From Mycolicibacter senuensis (GTDB lineage Bacteria > Actinomycetota > Actinomycetes > Mycobacteriales > Mycobacteriaceae): a stretch of 64,000 bases of DNA. A model generated the notes under the pieces. It was not told where the DNA came from, did no database searches, and saw nothing but the letters and a program-made list of their open reading frames with translations. This document shows, in pieces, positions 55,008 through 63,310 of this stretch. The stretch lies in NCBI RefSeq assembly GCF_002101885.1, contig NZ_LQPS01000020.1:1-64000 (forward strand). Direction: 5' to 3'. Position 1 is the first letter of the stretch. Each line of letters starts with the position of its first letter. Made by a program: the position numbers and the translations under genes.

Positions 55008-55064
55008 AACGTGTAACCACTGCGAGATTCCGGCTGGATTTTCGCAACCAGTACACGTTCGGCG
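55003..55064. repeat. 62-bp imperfect palindrome with perfect 13-bp arms
   Basis: CGCCGAACGTGTA (55003-55015) and TACACGTTCGGCG (55052-55064) are perfect inverted repeats. An inner pair TGCGA/TCGCA (55021-55025 and 55042-55046) deepens the hairpin. It ends 32 bases before the endonuclease-like gene and could be a terminator, operator or small mobile palindrome. Confidence 0.7.
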
Positions 55065-55096
55065 GGCCTGTCAGGGGTCTTAGGCAGACTCCTGCC

Positions 55097-55972
55097 ATGG
55101 TGACACCGTTTCTGGGCAGCGAAGCCGTGCGGACCGACCGGCTGACGCCGTACGCCTTGCGGAGCCGATTCGTGGCGATCCATCCTGACGTCTACGTACC
55201 GGTTGGTACCCGGCCTACCGCAGTATTGCGGGCTCAAGCTGCGTGGCTGTGGTCACGGCGGCGCGGCGTCGTCGCCGGCCAGTCGGCCGCCGCGCTGCAC
55301 GGCGCGAAATGGGTTGATGATCACGCACCGGCGGAGTTGCTCTATGACTATCGCCGACCCCCGAAGCACATCCGCACGTGGTCGGACCGCGTCGATGACG
55401 ACGAGATCCAACTGATCCACGGGGTACCCGCCACCACGCCGGCCCGCACTGCATTGGACCTTGCGTGTCGTTACACCCTCGGTCGAGCCGTCGCGGCCAT
55501 CGACTCCCTTGCCCAAGCCACCCGCTTCAAGACCGCCGACGTCGATTTGCTGGTCGACCGGTACCGAGGACGCCGCGGAATCCGTTGCGCTCGAACCGCA
55601 TTGCCGCTCGTCGATGACGGCGCCGACTCACCGCGTGAGACCGGGCTGCGACTGCTCCTCATCCGGTCCGGCTATCCGCCGCCGCAGACGCAGATCCCGG
55701 TTTATGACCAATGGGGGCAACTGGTCGCTGTGCTGGACATGGGCTGGGAGGAGATCATGGTCAGCCTCGACTATGAAGGCGATCACCACCGCACCACGCC
55801 GCAGCGATTCAACCAAGACATCCGACGCCATGAGACCGTGACCGGTCTCGGCTGGATCGACCTGCGGATCACCCGTGAAGACACCGAAGGCGGCATCCTC
55901 GGCCGGGTCGCGGACGCTTGGGCACGACGATCGTGCACTCCCAGCGATTTTCGTGCGCGATTCTCGCGCTGA
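55097..55972 (+). CDS. AbiEi-type/VSR-like endonuclease-domain protein (Rv3517-type)
   Basis: 291 residues. The N-terminal region (about 1-110) fits the winged-helix AbiEi-like/toxin-antitoxin repressor pattern (HPDVYVPVGTRPT, VVAGQSAAALHGAKW, VPATTPARTALDLA). The C-terminal part (about 190-275) contains a DUF559/VSR-like nuclease core (QLVAVLDMGWEEIMVSLDYE). The sequence matches the unnamed M. tuberculosis gene beside cyp142. No AbiEii toxin gene is nearby. Confidence 0.65.
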   Translation: MVTPFLGSEAVRTDRLTPYALRSRFVAIHPDVYVPVGTRPTAVLRAQAAWLWSRRRGVVAGQSAAALHGAKWVDDHAPAELLYDYRRPPKHIRTWSDRVDDDEIQLIHGVPATTPARTALDLACRYTLGRAVAAIDSLAQATRFKTADVDLLVDRYRGRRGIRCARTALPLVDDGADSPRETGLRLLLIRSGYPPPQTQIPVYDQWGQLVAVLDMGWEEIMVSLDYEGDHHRTTPQRFNQDIRRHETVTGLGWIDLRITREDTEGGILGRVADAWARRSCTPSDFRARFSR

Positions 55973-55984
55973 CTACACGCTCAG

Positions 55985-57214
55985 TTACGCGAGCACCGGC
56001 TTGCTCGGCGTGAACACCACCGGCATGGACACCGGACCGGAGACGAAGTTCGCCGGTCGCAGCGGCACATCCGCGCCGTCGGCCAGCCGCAGGTCCGGCA
56101 GCCGCTGCAGCACCCGTTCGGTCATCAGCGAAAGCTCCAGCCTCGCCAGCTGGTTGCCCATGCAGAAGTGGGTGCCGAAGCCGAACGCGACATGGCTGTT
56201 GGGGTCGCGCTTGATGTCGAACCGTTCGGGCTCGTCGAACACCGACTCGTCGAAGTTTGCCGATTCGAACATCAGCATGATCTTCTCGCCCTGGCTGAGC
56301 TGGGTACCGTGGAACTCGGTATCGGCAGTCAACGTGCGGCACATGTTCTTCACCGGAGAGGTCCACCGCAACATCTCCTCGATCGCCCCGGGCAGCAGAC
56401 TCGCATCGGCGGCCAGCATGTCCCACTGATCGCGATGGCGAATCAGCTGTTCGGTCCCCCCGGACAGCGTGTGCCGCGTGGTCTCGTCGCCGCCGATGAG
56501 AATCAACAGGGTCTCGAAGATGATCTCGTCATCGGACATCACCGCGCCGTCCACCTCCGCGTTGACCAGCACGGAGAACAGGTCATCGGTCGGCTCGGCA
56601 CGCCGTTTGACGATGATGCTTCTGGTGAACTCGGTCCAGCCGGCGAACGCCTCCATGACCGCCTGAAACGTCGCCGATTCCGGATCCAGGTGGGAACTCT
56701 GCCCCGCCACCAGGTCGTCGGACCATTTCAGCAGCAACGACCGTTCCTCGGGCAGTACGCCGAGCATGTCGCCGATCACCGCCATCGGCAGCGGCGCGGC
56801 GATGTCGCGGACGAAATCGCACTCGCCGCGCTCGCAGACGGCGTCGATCAACGTGTCACAGAGCTCTCCGATGGACGGCAACTGGGCATGCACTCGCTTG
56901 CGGGTGAAGCCGGCGTTGACCAACTTGCGGCGTACCAGGTGCTCCGGGTCATCCATGTCGATCATGTAGGGCATGCCCGGCTGGTCGGGCCGGATGCCAC
57001 CGGTGCTGGAGAACAGCTCCGGGTTGCGCTCGGCGTCGATGACCGCGGCGTAGCTGGCCGCGGCGGCCTGACCGTTGCGGTCCCGGAACACCGGCTCGTG
57101 CGCGCGCATCCACTTGTAGGCGGCGCGCGCTCCGCCGTCGGAGTAGAAGGTGCCATCGGTCAAGTCGACATCGGGCTTGGTCGTCGGCTTCACATCGGCC
57201 ATAACCTCGGTCAT
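55985..57214 (-). CDS. cyp142: Cytochrome P450 CYP142 (cholesterol C26 oxidase)
   Basis: 409 residues. MIDMDDPEHLVRRKLVNAGF, I-helix GGDETTRHTLSGG, ExxR in EEMLRWTSP, and heme loop FGFGTHFCMGNQLARLE are those of CYP142A1, which oxidises the sterol side chain at C26 (R-stereochemistry). GGAGGACG precedes ATG 57214. It provides redundancy with the CYP125-family P450 at 12.6 kb. Divergent from the decarboxylase-like gene. Confidence 0.93.
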   Translation of the reverse strand: MTEVMADVKPTTKPDVDLTDGTFYSDGGARAAYKWMRAHEPVFRDRNGQAAAASYAAVIDAERNPELFSSTGGIRPDQPGMPYMIDMDDPEHLVRRKLVNAGFTRKRVHAQLPSIGELCDTLIDAVCERGECDFVRDIAAPLPMAVIGDMLGVLPEERSLLLKWSDDLVAGQSSHLDPESATFQAVMEAFAGWTEFTRSIIVKRRAEPTDDLFSVLVNAEVDGAVMSDDEIIFETLLILIGGDETTRHTLSGGTEQLIRHRDQWDMLAADASLLPGAIEEMLRWTSPVKNMCRTLTADTEFHGTQLSQGEKIMLMFESANFDESVFDEPERFDIKRDPNSHVAFGFGTHFCMGNQLARLELSLMTERVLQRLPDLRLADGADVPLRPANFVSGPVSMPVVFTPSKPVLA

Positions 57215-57229
57215 CAGCGTCCTCCGGAT

Positions 57230-57235
57230 TACAGT
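57230..57235 (+). promoter_or_regulatory. -10 box of a leaderless transcript
   Basis: TACAGT fits TANNNT and is seven bases before ATG 57243. Confidence 0.45.
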
Positions 57236-57242
57236 GGGCGTC

Positions 57243-57968
57243 ATGGCTCTTTCACAGCACACCATCGCTGGCACTGTGCTTACCATGCCGGTCCGCGTCC
57301 GTCACGCGGATGTGCATTCCGCGATGTTCTCGGTTTCGGCCGACGCCGCACAGGCGATGATCGACTACAGCGGCCTGCAGGTCTTCCAGCATCGGCCGGG
57401 ACAGGCGGTGGTCAACCTGATGCTGGCCCGCTACATCGACGGCGATCTGGGCAAGTACCACGAGTTCGGCACCGCGGTGATGGTCAACCCGCCGGGTTCA
57501 TCCGCCCGCGGCTGGCGCGCCTTGGGTTCCGCCGGTGCATTCATCCACCACCTGCCGGTGGATCAAGAATTCACATTGGAAGCCGGGCGCACCATCTGGG
57601 GGTTCCCGAAGATCATGGCGGACTTCACCGTTCGCGATGGAAAGCGGCTGGGCTTCGATGTGACCGCCGACGGTCAGCACATCGCCACGATGGAGTTCGG
57701 GCGCGGGCTACCGGTGCCAGGGCTTCTCACCTCACGGCCGCGGACGCTGCAGGCGTTCAGCCACCTCGACGGTGTGACCCGTCAAGTCCCCTGGGAGATG
57801 CGGATTTCCGGCGTACGCGGCGCGATGGGCGGTACGACGGTGCGGTTGGGCACCCACCCGTACGCCCGCGAACTGGCCGCACTGGGTCTGCCGAAGCGAC
57901 CGATGATGTCGTCGACGGTCGGGCGCGTCGAGATGACGTTCGGGGATGCCCAGGTGGTCAAGCGTTAA
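57243..57968 (+). CDS. Acetoacetate decarboxylase-like fold protein (Rv3519-type)
   Basis: 241 residues, acetoacetate-decarboxylase-like fold: the segment FTLEAGRTIWGFPKIMADF and the conserved VNLMLARYIDGDLGKYHEFG. The family is used in mycobacterial sterol loci but without a proven reaction here. ATG 57243 is leaderless. Next to cyp142 as in M. tuberculosis Rv3518c-Rv3519. Confidence 0.72.
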   Translation: MALSQHTIAGTVLTMPVRVRHADVHSAMFSVSADAAQAMIDYSGLQVFQHRPGQAVVNLMLARYIDGDLGKYHEFGTAVMVNPPGSSARGWRALGSAGAFIHHLPVDQEFTLEAGRTIWGFPKIMADFTVRDGKRLGFDVTADGQHIATMEFGRGLPVPGLLTSRPRTLQAFSHLDGVTRQVPWEMRISGVRGAMGGTTVRLGTHPYARELAALGLPKRPMMSSTVGRVEMTFGDAQVVKR

Positions 57969-58104
57969 CGAAGTCTGTCTTTGGTGATCTGTGGCGGTGG
58001 CGGAGGTTCGGCAACGCCGAATCCGTGTGCGTTGCAGGCCTGGTCCCGGCTTCGCAGATCTCGGTAAGCCTGGCGCGCAGGTGGCTGACGGCGGCGGCTG
58101 TCGT

Positions 58105-58215
58105 CTACACGTGCTTCTCGTCCGCGGAGTCCAAGCGCGCCAATACTTCTGATTCCAGCAACTGGTTCAGTCCGGCCATAGCTGCACCGCACGGCGAACC
58201 GTCGAGTGCGTTCAT
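58105..58215 (-). CDS. Small ORF coupled to the EspK-like gene (36 codons, possibly truncated)
   Basis: ATG 58215 overlaps the EspK-like stop (ATGA). It encodes 36 residues with a protein-like composition (AAMAGLNQLLESEVLARL segment), ending at TAG 58105-58107. Reading through the TAG continues as helix-like sequence for about 45 residues, so a nonsense mutation of a longer gene is possible. Confidence 0.35.
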   Translation of the reverse strand: MNALDGSPCGAAMAGLNQLLESEVLARLDSADEKHV

Positions 58216-60785
58216 GCGACGTACTTGCCCGGTGTAACGGCCAGATGCCAAGCCAGGTGATAGCGGGCGAGTTCTTCGCTTCCGTCGATCAGGGCGTCGA
58301 TGGCCGCCAATAGCATCCAGTCAGCGACATCGCGGGGCAGATGGTGGGGGTAGGCCGACAACACCTTGTCTGCGGTGTCGGTGACGACGTTGCGGAATCG
58401 TTCAATTTCGTTGTCCGCGACACCGGATCTGCGGGCCACGGCGTGGGCGATGGTCTGCACTATGCGCGGCAACCGCGAGTTGGCACCGGTTGCTTCGATG
58501 AGCGTGGGACCGAGTTCTTCGATGTGCTGGCCGTAGCGTGCGCGCTCTCCGGCACCCGGAAGCGGATCGTTGGGACCAGCTTCAGCTACATAGGTGTTGG
58601 GCTGATGCGTTGCAGTGGCGATGACCGCGCCGAGCAGCTCGACTGCGCTCAGGTCATGACGGCGCTGCGCGGGAGCGAGCAGGGCGACTCCGGGCGGCAA
58701 TAGGACACCGGGCGGGATCCAACCGCCGGCCAGGTCGGTCAGCAGCACCGTGGTGGTCTCGTCGTCGCGCAGCCCGGCCGCCCAGGCAAGGTTTGGCGCC
58801 TGGCGGGCCACCGTGTCGACCTTGCGCTGCAGGTCGTCCTGCTCGGCCATGCGTTTGGCGGCGGTGCCGGCTCCGGCCCCGGCCGTACCAGCGGCACCCA
58901 TGCTGCCGGCAACCGATCCGCCCGATTGCCCGGTGGCACCGGCGGTGGGTTTGCCAGGTGCAGCACGATCACCGGAGGACGCGACGGTGGTCCCGCCCGA
59001 AGTCGGGGTCGTGGGACTGCCAGGCGGCGGCGACGTCGGTGCCGCTGTTCCGGCTGGACCTGCTGGCGCAGCCGCGGCAGCCGCCCCCGCCGGGCGCAGA
59101 TCTGCACCGTAGCCGGGCAGCGGACCCGATGGCGCTGCCGGACCAGCACTGATCGGCGCGGACGGCACCGAGGTCGGCCCAGCGGTCACGGGCGGCGTCG
59201 CCGCCGGAGTCGGCGCCGTGGCTCCGGCGGTCGATGCTGTAGGAGCAACCTCCGGGCTGGAGGCCCCGAGATTTCCCAGATTGCCGAGCATCCCGCCCGC
59301 CATCGGTGTCACCGATGGTGAGGGCGGCACCTGCGGACCTGACGCCTGACCGAAGCCACCGGAGCCGGGTCCCCCTTGCGCCCACGGCGGTGGGGAACCA
59401 CCCGGTCCCCCTGCCCCAGCTGGCCCGCCGGGTGTACCCGATGCAAATGCTTGGCTCAGCCCGCCGCCCTGGAGGCCCTGCGGTGTGGCGCCGGCTCCAC
59501 CGGCGCCGAGGCCCGGCGACATGGAGGAAGTCAGGGGTGAGGGAGCGCCAAGCCCGCCACCCGACCCGCCTCCTCCGGGTATTCCTCCGCCGCCGCCGCC
59601 TCCCGCGAAGCCAGGGGAACCGCCCGGCGATCCGCCGATGGCGCCGCTGCCGCCATTGCCACCGCCGTTTGCTTGACTACTGCCGCCGCTGCCGCTGCCG
59701 TTAACCGCAGTACTGCCCCCTCCATGCGCCACGGTATTGCCGCCGCCGCTGGCGTTAGCACTACTACCGCTGCCGCCCCCGTTTGCCCCGGTACCGCCGC
59801 CCCCACTCCCACCAGTAGCGCCGCTACCACCCCCGTTGGCCGCAGTTGCGGCGCCTCTACCTCCGCTTCCACCGCCGTTGGCTCCGGTAGTAACGCCGCT
59901 ACCACCACTCGCGGCACCGTCGGAACCGCCAGTACGGTCCGCCGTACCGCCCGAGACGCCGGAACCTACCGTGGCGCCCGCCTCTCCGGACGGCTGCGAA
60001 CCATTTGGGTTACGACCGCCCTGACCACCGTCGCCACCAGCAGCACCAGCCCCTTCAGTTGGCTGCGAACCATTTGTGTTGAGACCGCCCCGACCACCGT
60101 CGCCACCAGCAGCACCAGTGCCATCCTTTGGTTGCGTACCGCCGTTGCCGTGGCCACCCTGACCACCGTCGCCATCCGGGTGTTGTGCCCTGATTACTTG
60201 CTCGGCTGTGAGGGGCGCCTGGGGCGGAGGGCCGCCGATGTTCGCGCCGTTGTCTTGCAGCCAATCACGGGCATTGGCATCGAGACCGGCGTCCTCGAAC
60301 ATCTGTTGTGTAGCGTCGGCGATCGCATTCAAGGCGGTTGTACCTGCACTGGTAGCATCGGAATTCGCTTGCGCAATCACGGCGTTTACTTCAGGAAGTT
60401 TCGTTTCCATGGATCCTTGCTTTTCAAGGATCTGGTCGATTTTGTGGTTGCCGTCGTCCGCGATCGCCTTGAGACGATCCCGCAGATGATTCACGGCATT
60501 GGCAACGCTCGCATTGGCCTCGCCTTTCGCGCGACATTGATAGGCGATGTCGAGCAACCGCTTCTTGCCGAGCCGGAGACGGGCCAGCATGTCGTCTGCG
60601 GTGCGGCCACTATTGTGGTCACTCACTAGATTGACGAGCTTATCGAGTTCTTGCGCCTCTTGCTGCTTGAGGGCTGAGTGTTGGGACCAATGGGTAGCCG
60701 CCGCGGTCGGTTGGTTAGGAGCGGCAGGCCACCACGCACCTACTAACAAAAACGTGAACGGCCCCGAGTCCGGAAGGTCAGTCAC
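58212..60785 (-). CDS. EspK-like type VII secretion-associated protein with a glycine-rich centre
   Basis: 857 residues from GTG 60785. A helical N-terminal domain (about 1-190) is followed by Gly/Asn/Ser-rich low-complexity sequence (about 195-460), Ala/Pro/Thr-rich linker (460-640) and a conserved C-terminal domain (about 680-857, VELLGAVIATATHQPNTYVA then VADWMLLAAIDALIDGSEEL) like the DUF5631/DUF5632 region of EspK. EspK proteins accompany ESX substrates. The upstream membrane-protein gene overlaps its start by eight bases. The glycine-rich part carries 69-bp repeats. Confidence 0.68.
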   Translation of the reverse strand: MTDLPDSGPFTFLLVGAWWPAAPNQPTAAATHWSQHSALKQQEAQELDKLVNLVSDHNSGRTADDMLARLRLGKKRLLDIAYQCRAKGEANASVANAVNHLRDRLKAIADDGNHKIDQILEKQGSMETKLPEVNAVIAQANSDATSAGTTALNAIADATQQMFEDAGLDANARDWLQDNGANIGGPPPQAPLTAEQVIRAQHPDGDGGQGGHGNGGTQPKDGTGAAGGDGGRGGLNTNGSQPTEGAGAAGGDGGQGGRNPNGSQPSGEAGATVGSGVSGGTADRTGGSDGAASGGSGVTTGANGGGSGGRGAATAANGGGSGATGGSGGGGTGANGGGSGSSANASGGGNTVAHGGGSTAVNGSGSGGSSQANGGGNGGSGAIGGSPGGSPGFAGGGGGGGIPGGGGSGGGLGAPSPLTSSMSPGLGAGGAGATPQGLQGGGLSQAFASGTPGGPAGAGGPGGSPPPWAQGGPGSGGFGQASGPQVPPSPSVTPMAGGMLGNLGNLGASSPEVAPTASTAGATAPTPAATPPVTAGPTSVPSAPISAGPAAPSGPLPGYGADLRPAGAAAAAAPAGPAGTAAPTSPPPGSPTTPTSGGTTVASSGDRAAPGKPTAGATGQSGGSVAGSMGAAGTAGAGAGTAAKRMAEQDDLQRKVDTVARQAPNLAWAAGLRDDETTTVLLTDLAGGWIPPGVLLPPGVALLAPAQRRHDLSAVELLGAVIATATHQPNTYVAEAGPNDPLPGAGERARYGQHIEELGPTLIEATGANSRLPRIVQTIAHAVARRSGVADNEIERFRNVVTDTADKVLSAYPHHLPRDVADWMLLAAIDALIDGSEELARYHLAWHLAVTPGKYVA
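59992..60180. repeat. Three 69-bp tandem repeats in the EspK-like gene
   Basis: Units start at 59992, 60061 and 60130 (the last incomplete). They encode a 23-residue repeat containing GDGGxGG and NGSQP. The first two are nearly identical, indicating recent duplication. Confidence 0.75.
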
Positions 60786-61257
60786 CGCATAGACCCTTCA
60801 TCACGCGGTCCTTTGCATTCGTGTCGTCTACTGTCGCTTGCCATTGGTCCGGTGTCGACATACCATTCGTTCCCTTTGCAGCCATCGTTTGGTAGGCGTG
60901 AGCTAGGTCGCGGGCAGCGTCACGATATTTGGTTTCGAGTGCTGGATTCCCTGCGGCTGTCTCCAGTATTAAAGCGCCATTAGTCATGGAGACCCGCGCT
61001 AACGCAACATCGCCATCGGGAGCAGTCTCGATGCTCATCGCGTGCGCCGCGAGAAGGTACTGCTCACATAATTGCGTCTTCGCCTCGGCCTTTTGCTCGG
61101 TGGTGTAAGTCGGATTCGACTCCGCCCCTGACCGGGTGAGCGCCACGATCAACGCCGCTGCAGCAAGGACTACGGCCACGGCGGCCAGTGTCGCGGTCAG
61201 CCAGTTGCGGGACCGGACTGGTGCGGGTGGTGCGGGCCAGGGCTGTGTCATGGTCAC
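60778..61257 (-). CDS. Membrane-anchored small protein of the EspK-like operon
   Basis: 159 residues from GTG 61257. A proline-rich N-terminus, one membrane helix (about 18-42), then an extracytoplasmic helical domain with two cysteines (TQLCEQYLLAAHAMS and the C-terminal GLCGD). TACCAT (complement of 61265-61270) is seven bases before the GTG, a leaderless arrangement. It overlaps the EspK-like gene by eight bases. Paired small membrane proteins are common upstream of ESX-associated genes; function unknown. Confidence 0.7.
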   Translation of the reverse strand: MTMTQPWPAPPAPVRSRNWLTATLAAVAVVLAAAALIVALTRSGAESNPTYTTEQKAEAKTQLCEQYLLAAHAMSIETAPDGDVALARVSMTNGALILETAAGNPALETKYRDAARDLAHAYQTMAAKGTNGMSTPDQWQATVDDTNAKDRVMKGLCGD

Positions 61258-61423
61258 GTCACGGATGGTAGCGCCGAGTGCCGATTCTTCGCTTACATCA
61301 TCGTTCCCACAATGCGGCCACAGGCTCGAACAATAGGTCGCCGTACTACGACTGTCCTCGACCACGCGCAGCCGAGGACACCGTCGACAATCGCGAGGCC
61401 CCCTCGCAGACTGAATTGACGCC

Positions 61424-61455
61424 GACAGGGCCTCCTGTCAGGGTCGTTAACGACC
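61424..61455. promoter_or_regulatory. Hairpin and 14-bp palindrome before the DUF2563 gene
   Basis: GACAGG (61424-61429) pairs with CCTGTC (61434-61439), and GGTCGTTAACGACC (61442-61455) is a perfect palindrome ending 19 bases before ATG 61475. The position suits an operator. The divergent promoter region is 217 bases long. Confidence 0.4.
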
Positions 61456-61474
61456 GAGCCGAGAGAGGTGCCCC

Positions 61475-61789
61475 ATGTTTGTCGATCCCGCGATGCTGCG
61501 CTTAGGGGCGACGCAGGTGCACGACGCCGGCGCCCGCGCCCAAGTCGGGGCGGCGCGGCTAAACCAGGCGTCGGTAGCAGCGGGCATTTTCGGAGGTTTC
61601 GGTGCCGCGGATGTCTTCTACGACGCGGTATCGATGGCCCACGCCGAGCACAGCCTCACCCTCCAGGACCATCGCCGCACCCTGGCCGAGGTCGGGGACA
61701 AAGCTCATCGCGCCGCCTGCGAGTTCACCGGTATGGATCAGGACAACGCGGCCCAGCTTCGTGCGGTGCGGTGCAACTCCAGCACATAA
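61475..61789 (+). CDS. DUF2563 family protein
   Basis: 104 residues: MFVDPAMLRLGATQVHDAG at the start and FTGMDQDNAAQLRAVRCNS at the end are hallmarks of the mycobacterial DUF2563 family, small helical proteins resembling WXG/EspC-type type VII secretion partners. AGAGAGG stands six bases before the ATG. Its last 19 bases overlap the next gene, so the two are coupled and may act as a partner pair. Confidence 0.75.
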   Translation: MFVDPAMLRLGATQVHDAGARAQVGAARLNQASVAAGIFGGFGAADVFYDAVSMAHAEHSLTLQDHRRTLAEVGDKAHRAACEFTGMDQDNAAQLRAVRCNSST

Positions 61790-63300
61790 ACCTGGCACTG
61801 CTGATCGGCGCGGCCGGCGGCGACCCGTGGCAGGTCAACAACACCCTGCAAAGCGGTGACCCGGTCGTCATCGACGGGCTGGCCCGAGCCTTCCACGACG
61901 CCGGCGCCTGCACCGCCGAATCCAGTGCCGCCTTCGCCCAAGCCCGCCAACGATTCCAGGCCGCCTGGAACCGGCAGAACGGCGAACACCCCATCACCGA
62001 CTCCGCCGAAGTGCAGCGCGCCACCGATACCTTGCATCTGCAGCAAACGCAACTCTCCGCGATCGGCACCGATCTGGAAACCATCGCCGCCGCGCTGGCC
62101 CAGGCCCAAAAGTCCGCGGCCGCGAAGATCAACGCGCTCGAGATCCAACTTCAAGACATCGACAACCGCATCGGGAGGTACCAGCAGGCGCAGCTCGACA
62201 CCTCGGAGTTGGAACAGGTGGCGATAGACGACACCGCCGGCATCCTGCATCAGGTTGAAAAGCTCCGCGATGACTATGCCACGGTCCTGCAAGACGCGAC
62301 CAGCAAACTGCTCTCCGATGGCTACGACCCGGCACCGCTGCACGGCTACGACGGCGCCGGCCAACCGACCCAGAACCAGCAGGCTGATCAAGCCGCCGAT
62401 ACGTACGGCACCACCCGGCGTGATCGCGACCAGGAGCTGGCGGGCAGCCCCGGCGAGATGACGCCGGAGAAGGCGGCGGCCGCCGCGCGGTTGCGTGATT
62501 ATGCGACTGTCACGGATCCGGCCGCCGATTCTGAGGCCCAGCGCCTGGCCGGCGAGCGCCTTGACGACTACCGGATGGCCAACTTCATCGGGCCATTGCC
62601 GATGGACCGCACCATGGGAGGCGACGCTCGAACCCGCGCGCAAACACGCCTTGAGCTTCAGAAGGACCTCGAAAAGGGGATGGCCGACGGCCGAGCCTTC
62701 ACTCCAAACCAGGCCACTCAGCTACTCGACACCGCGGAACAAAATGCCCGTGTCACGGTCGCCCGGCAGGCCATCGAGGCCCTCGTCAGAAACGCCGGAA
62801 TGTCACGGACGGGCGCGACGCAACTCGTCGGCGACATCGCACGCGGGCGCGTTGGACACATCCTGCGCGACGTCACCGACGCAGCCGGAATCTCCACCAG
62901 TGCCGACACGGCAGCTCTCAACGCGTTTGCTGACCAAGTTCCTACCGGAAAGCATTGGGCGCCGGGGGTGGCTTACAGCGCGGAAGACATCGCCGCGATC
63001 AAGAATTTTTCGAAGCACATGGGCTTCGCGGGCACCGCACTCGGGGTCGGCACCGGTTTCTACGACGTGTTCGTCGACCACCAGCCGCTCGTGGACGTTG
63101 CGGCCACAAACGCCGCCGGTATCGGAGGCGGAATCGCAGGTGCAGAACTTGGAGCCTCGGTGGGTGCCCTCGCTGGGCCGGTGGGCGCTTTCGTTGGTGC
63201 GATGGCCGGCGGCGTTGCCGGTTCGGTGTATGGAGTGAAGGCGATGGAAAACCTTCCTCGAGCTGGTAATAAATTGACGCACGTGTTGCGGACCGATTAG
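61771..63300 (+). CDS. Type VII-secretion-associated, toxin-like protein with membrane-active C-terminus
   Basis: 509 residues from GTG 61771, overlapping the DUF2563 gene. The N-terminal helical region (about 1-130, LLIGAAGGDPWQVNNTLQSG then AWNRQNGEHPITDSAEVQ) is a conserved mycobacterial module found after DUF2563 genes. The middle is helical/charged. The C-terminus (about 435-500) is a glycine-zipper membrane segment (AAGIGGGIAGAELGASVGAL, then AGPVGAFVGAMAGGVAGSVY). Such a modular layout resembles polymorphic toxins whose C-terminus kills or permeabilises membranes. Toxicity is inference. Confidence 0.65.
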   Translation: MQLQHINLALLIGAAGGDPWQVNNTLQSGDPVVIDGLARAFHDAGACTAESSAAFAQARQRFQAAWNRQNGEHPITDSAEVQRATDTLHLQQTQLSAIGTDLETIAAALAQAQKSAAAKINALEIQLQDIDNRIGRYQQAQLDTSELEQVAIDDTAGILHQVEKLRDDYATVLQDATSKLLSDGYDPAPLHGYDGAGQPTQNQQADQAADTYGTTRRDRDQELAGSPGEMTPEKAAAAARLRDYATVTDPAADSEAQRLAGERLDDYRMANFIGPLPMDRTMGGDARTRAQTRLELQKDLEKGMADGRAFTPNQATQLLDTAEQNARVTVARQAIEALVRNAGMSRTGATQLVGDIARGRVGHILRDVTDAAGISTSADTAALNAFADQVPTGKHWAPGVAYSAEDIAAIKNFSKHMGFAGTALGVGTGFYDVFVDHQPLVDVAATNAAGIGGGIAGAELGASVGALAGPVGAFVGAMAGGVAGSVYGVKAMENLPRAGNKLTHVLRTD

Positions 63301-63310
63301 CGTTCATCAC

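Noticed and set aside
55097-55972. Type IV toxin-antitoxin pair
   Set aside because: The AbiEi-like part lacks a neighbouring AbiEii nucleotidyltransferase gene; cyp142 and the epimerase flank it.
56168-58237. 689-codon plus-strand ORF over cyp142 and the Rv3519-type gene
   Set aside because: Antisense to cyp142, then out of frame with the decarboxylase-like gene; no recognisable domain.
59540-59960. Short repeats in glycine-rich DNA as a CRISPR array
   Set aside because: Units are irregular, in frame and encode Gly/Asn/Ser repeats; no constant repeat-spacer pattern exists.
61468-61770. Upstream extension of the toxin-like gene
   Set aside because: It overlaps the DUF2563 gene in another frame with Arg-rich, non-conserved sequence; GTG 61771 begins the conserved part.
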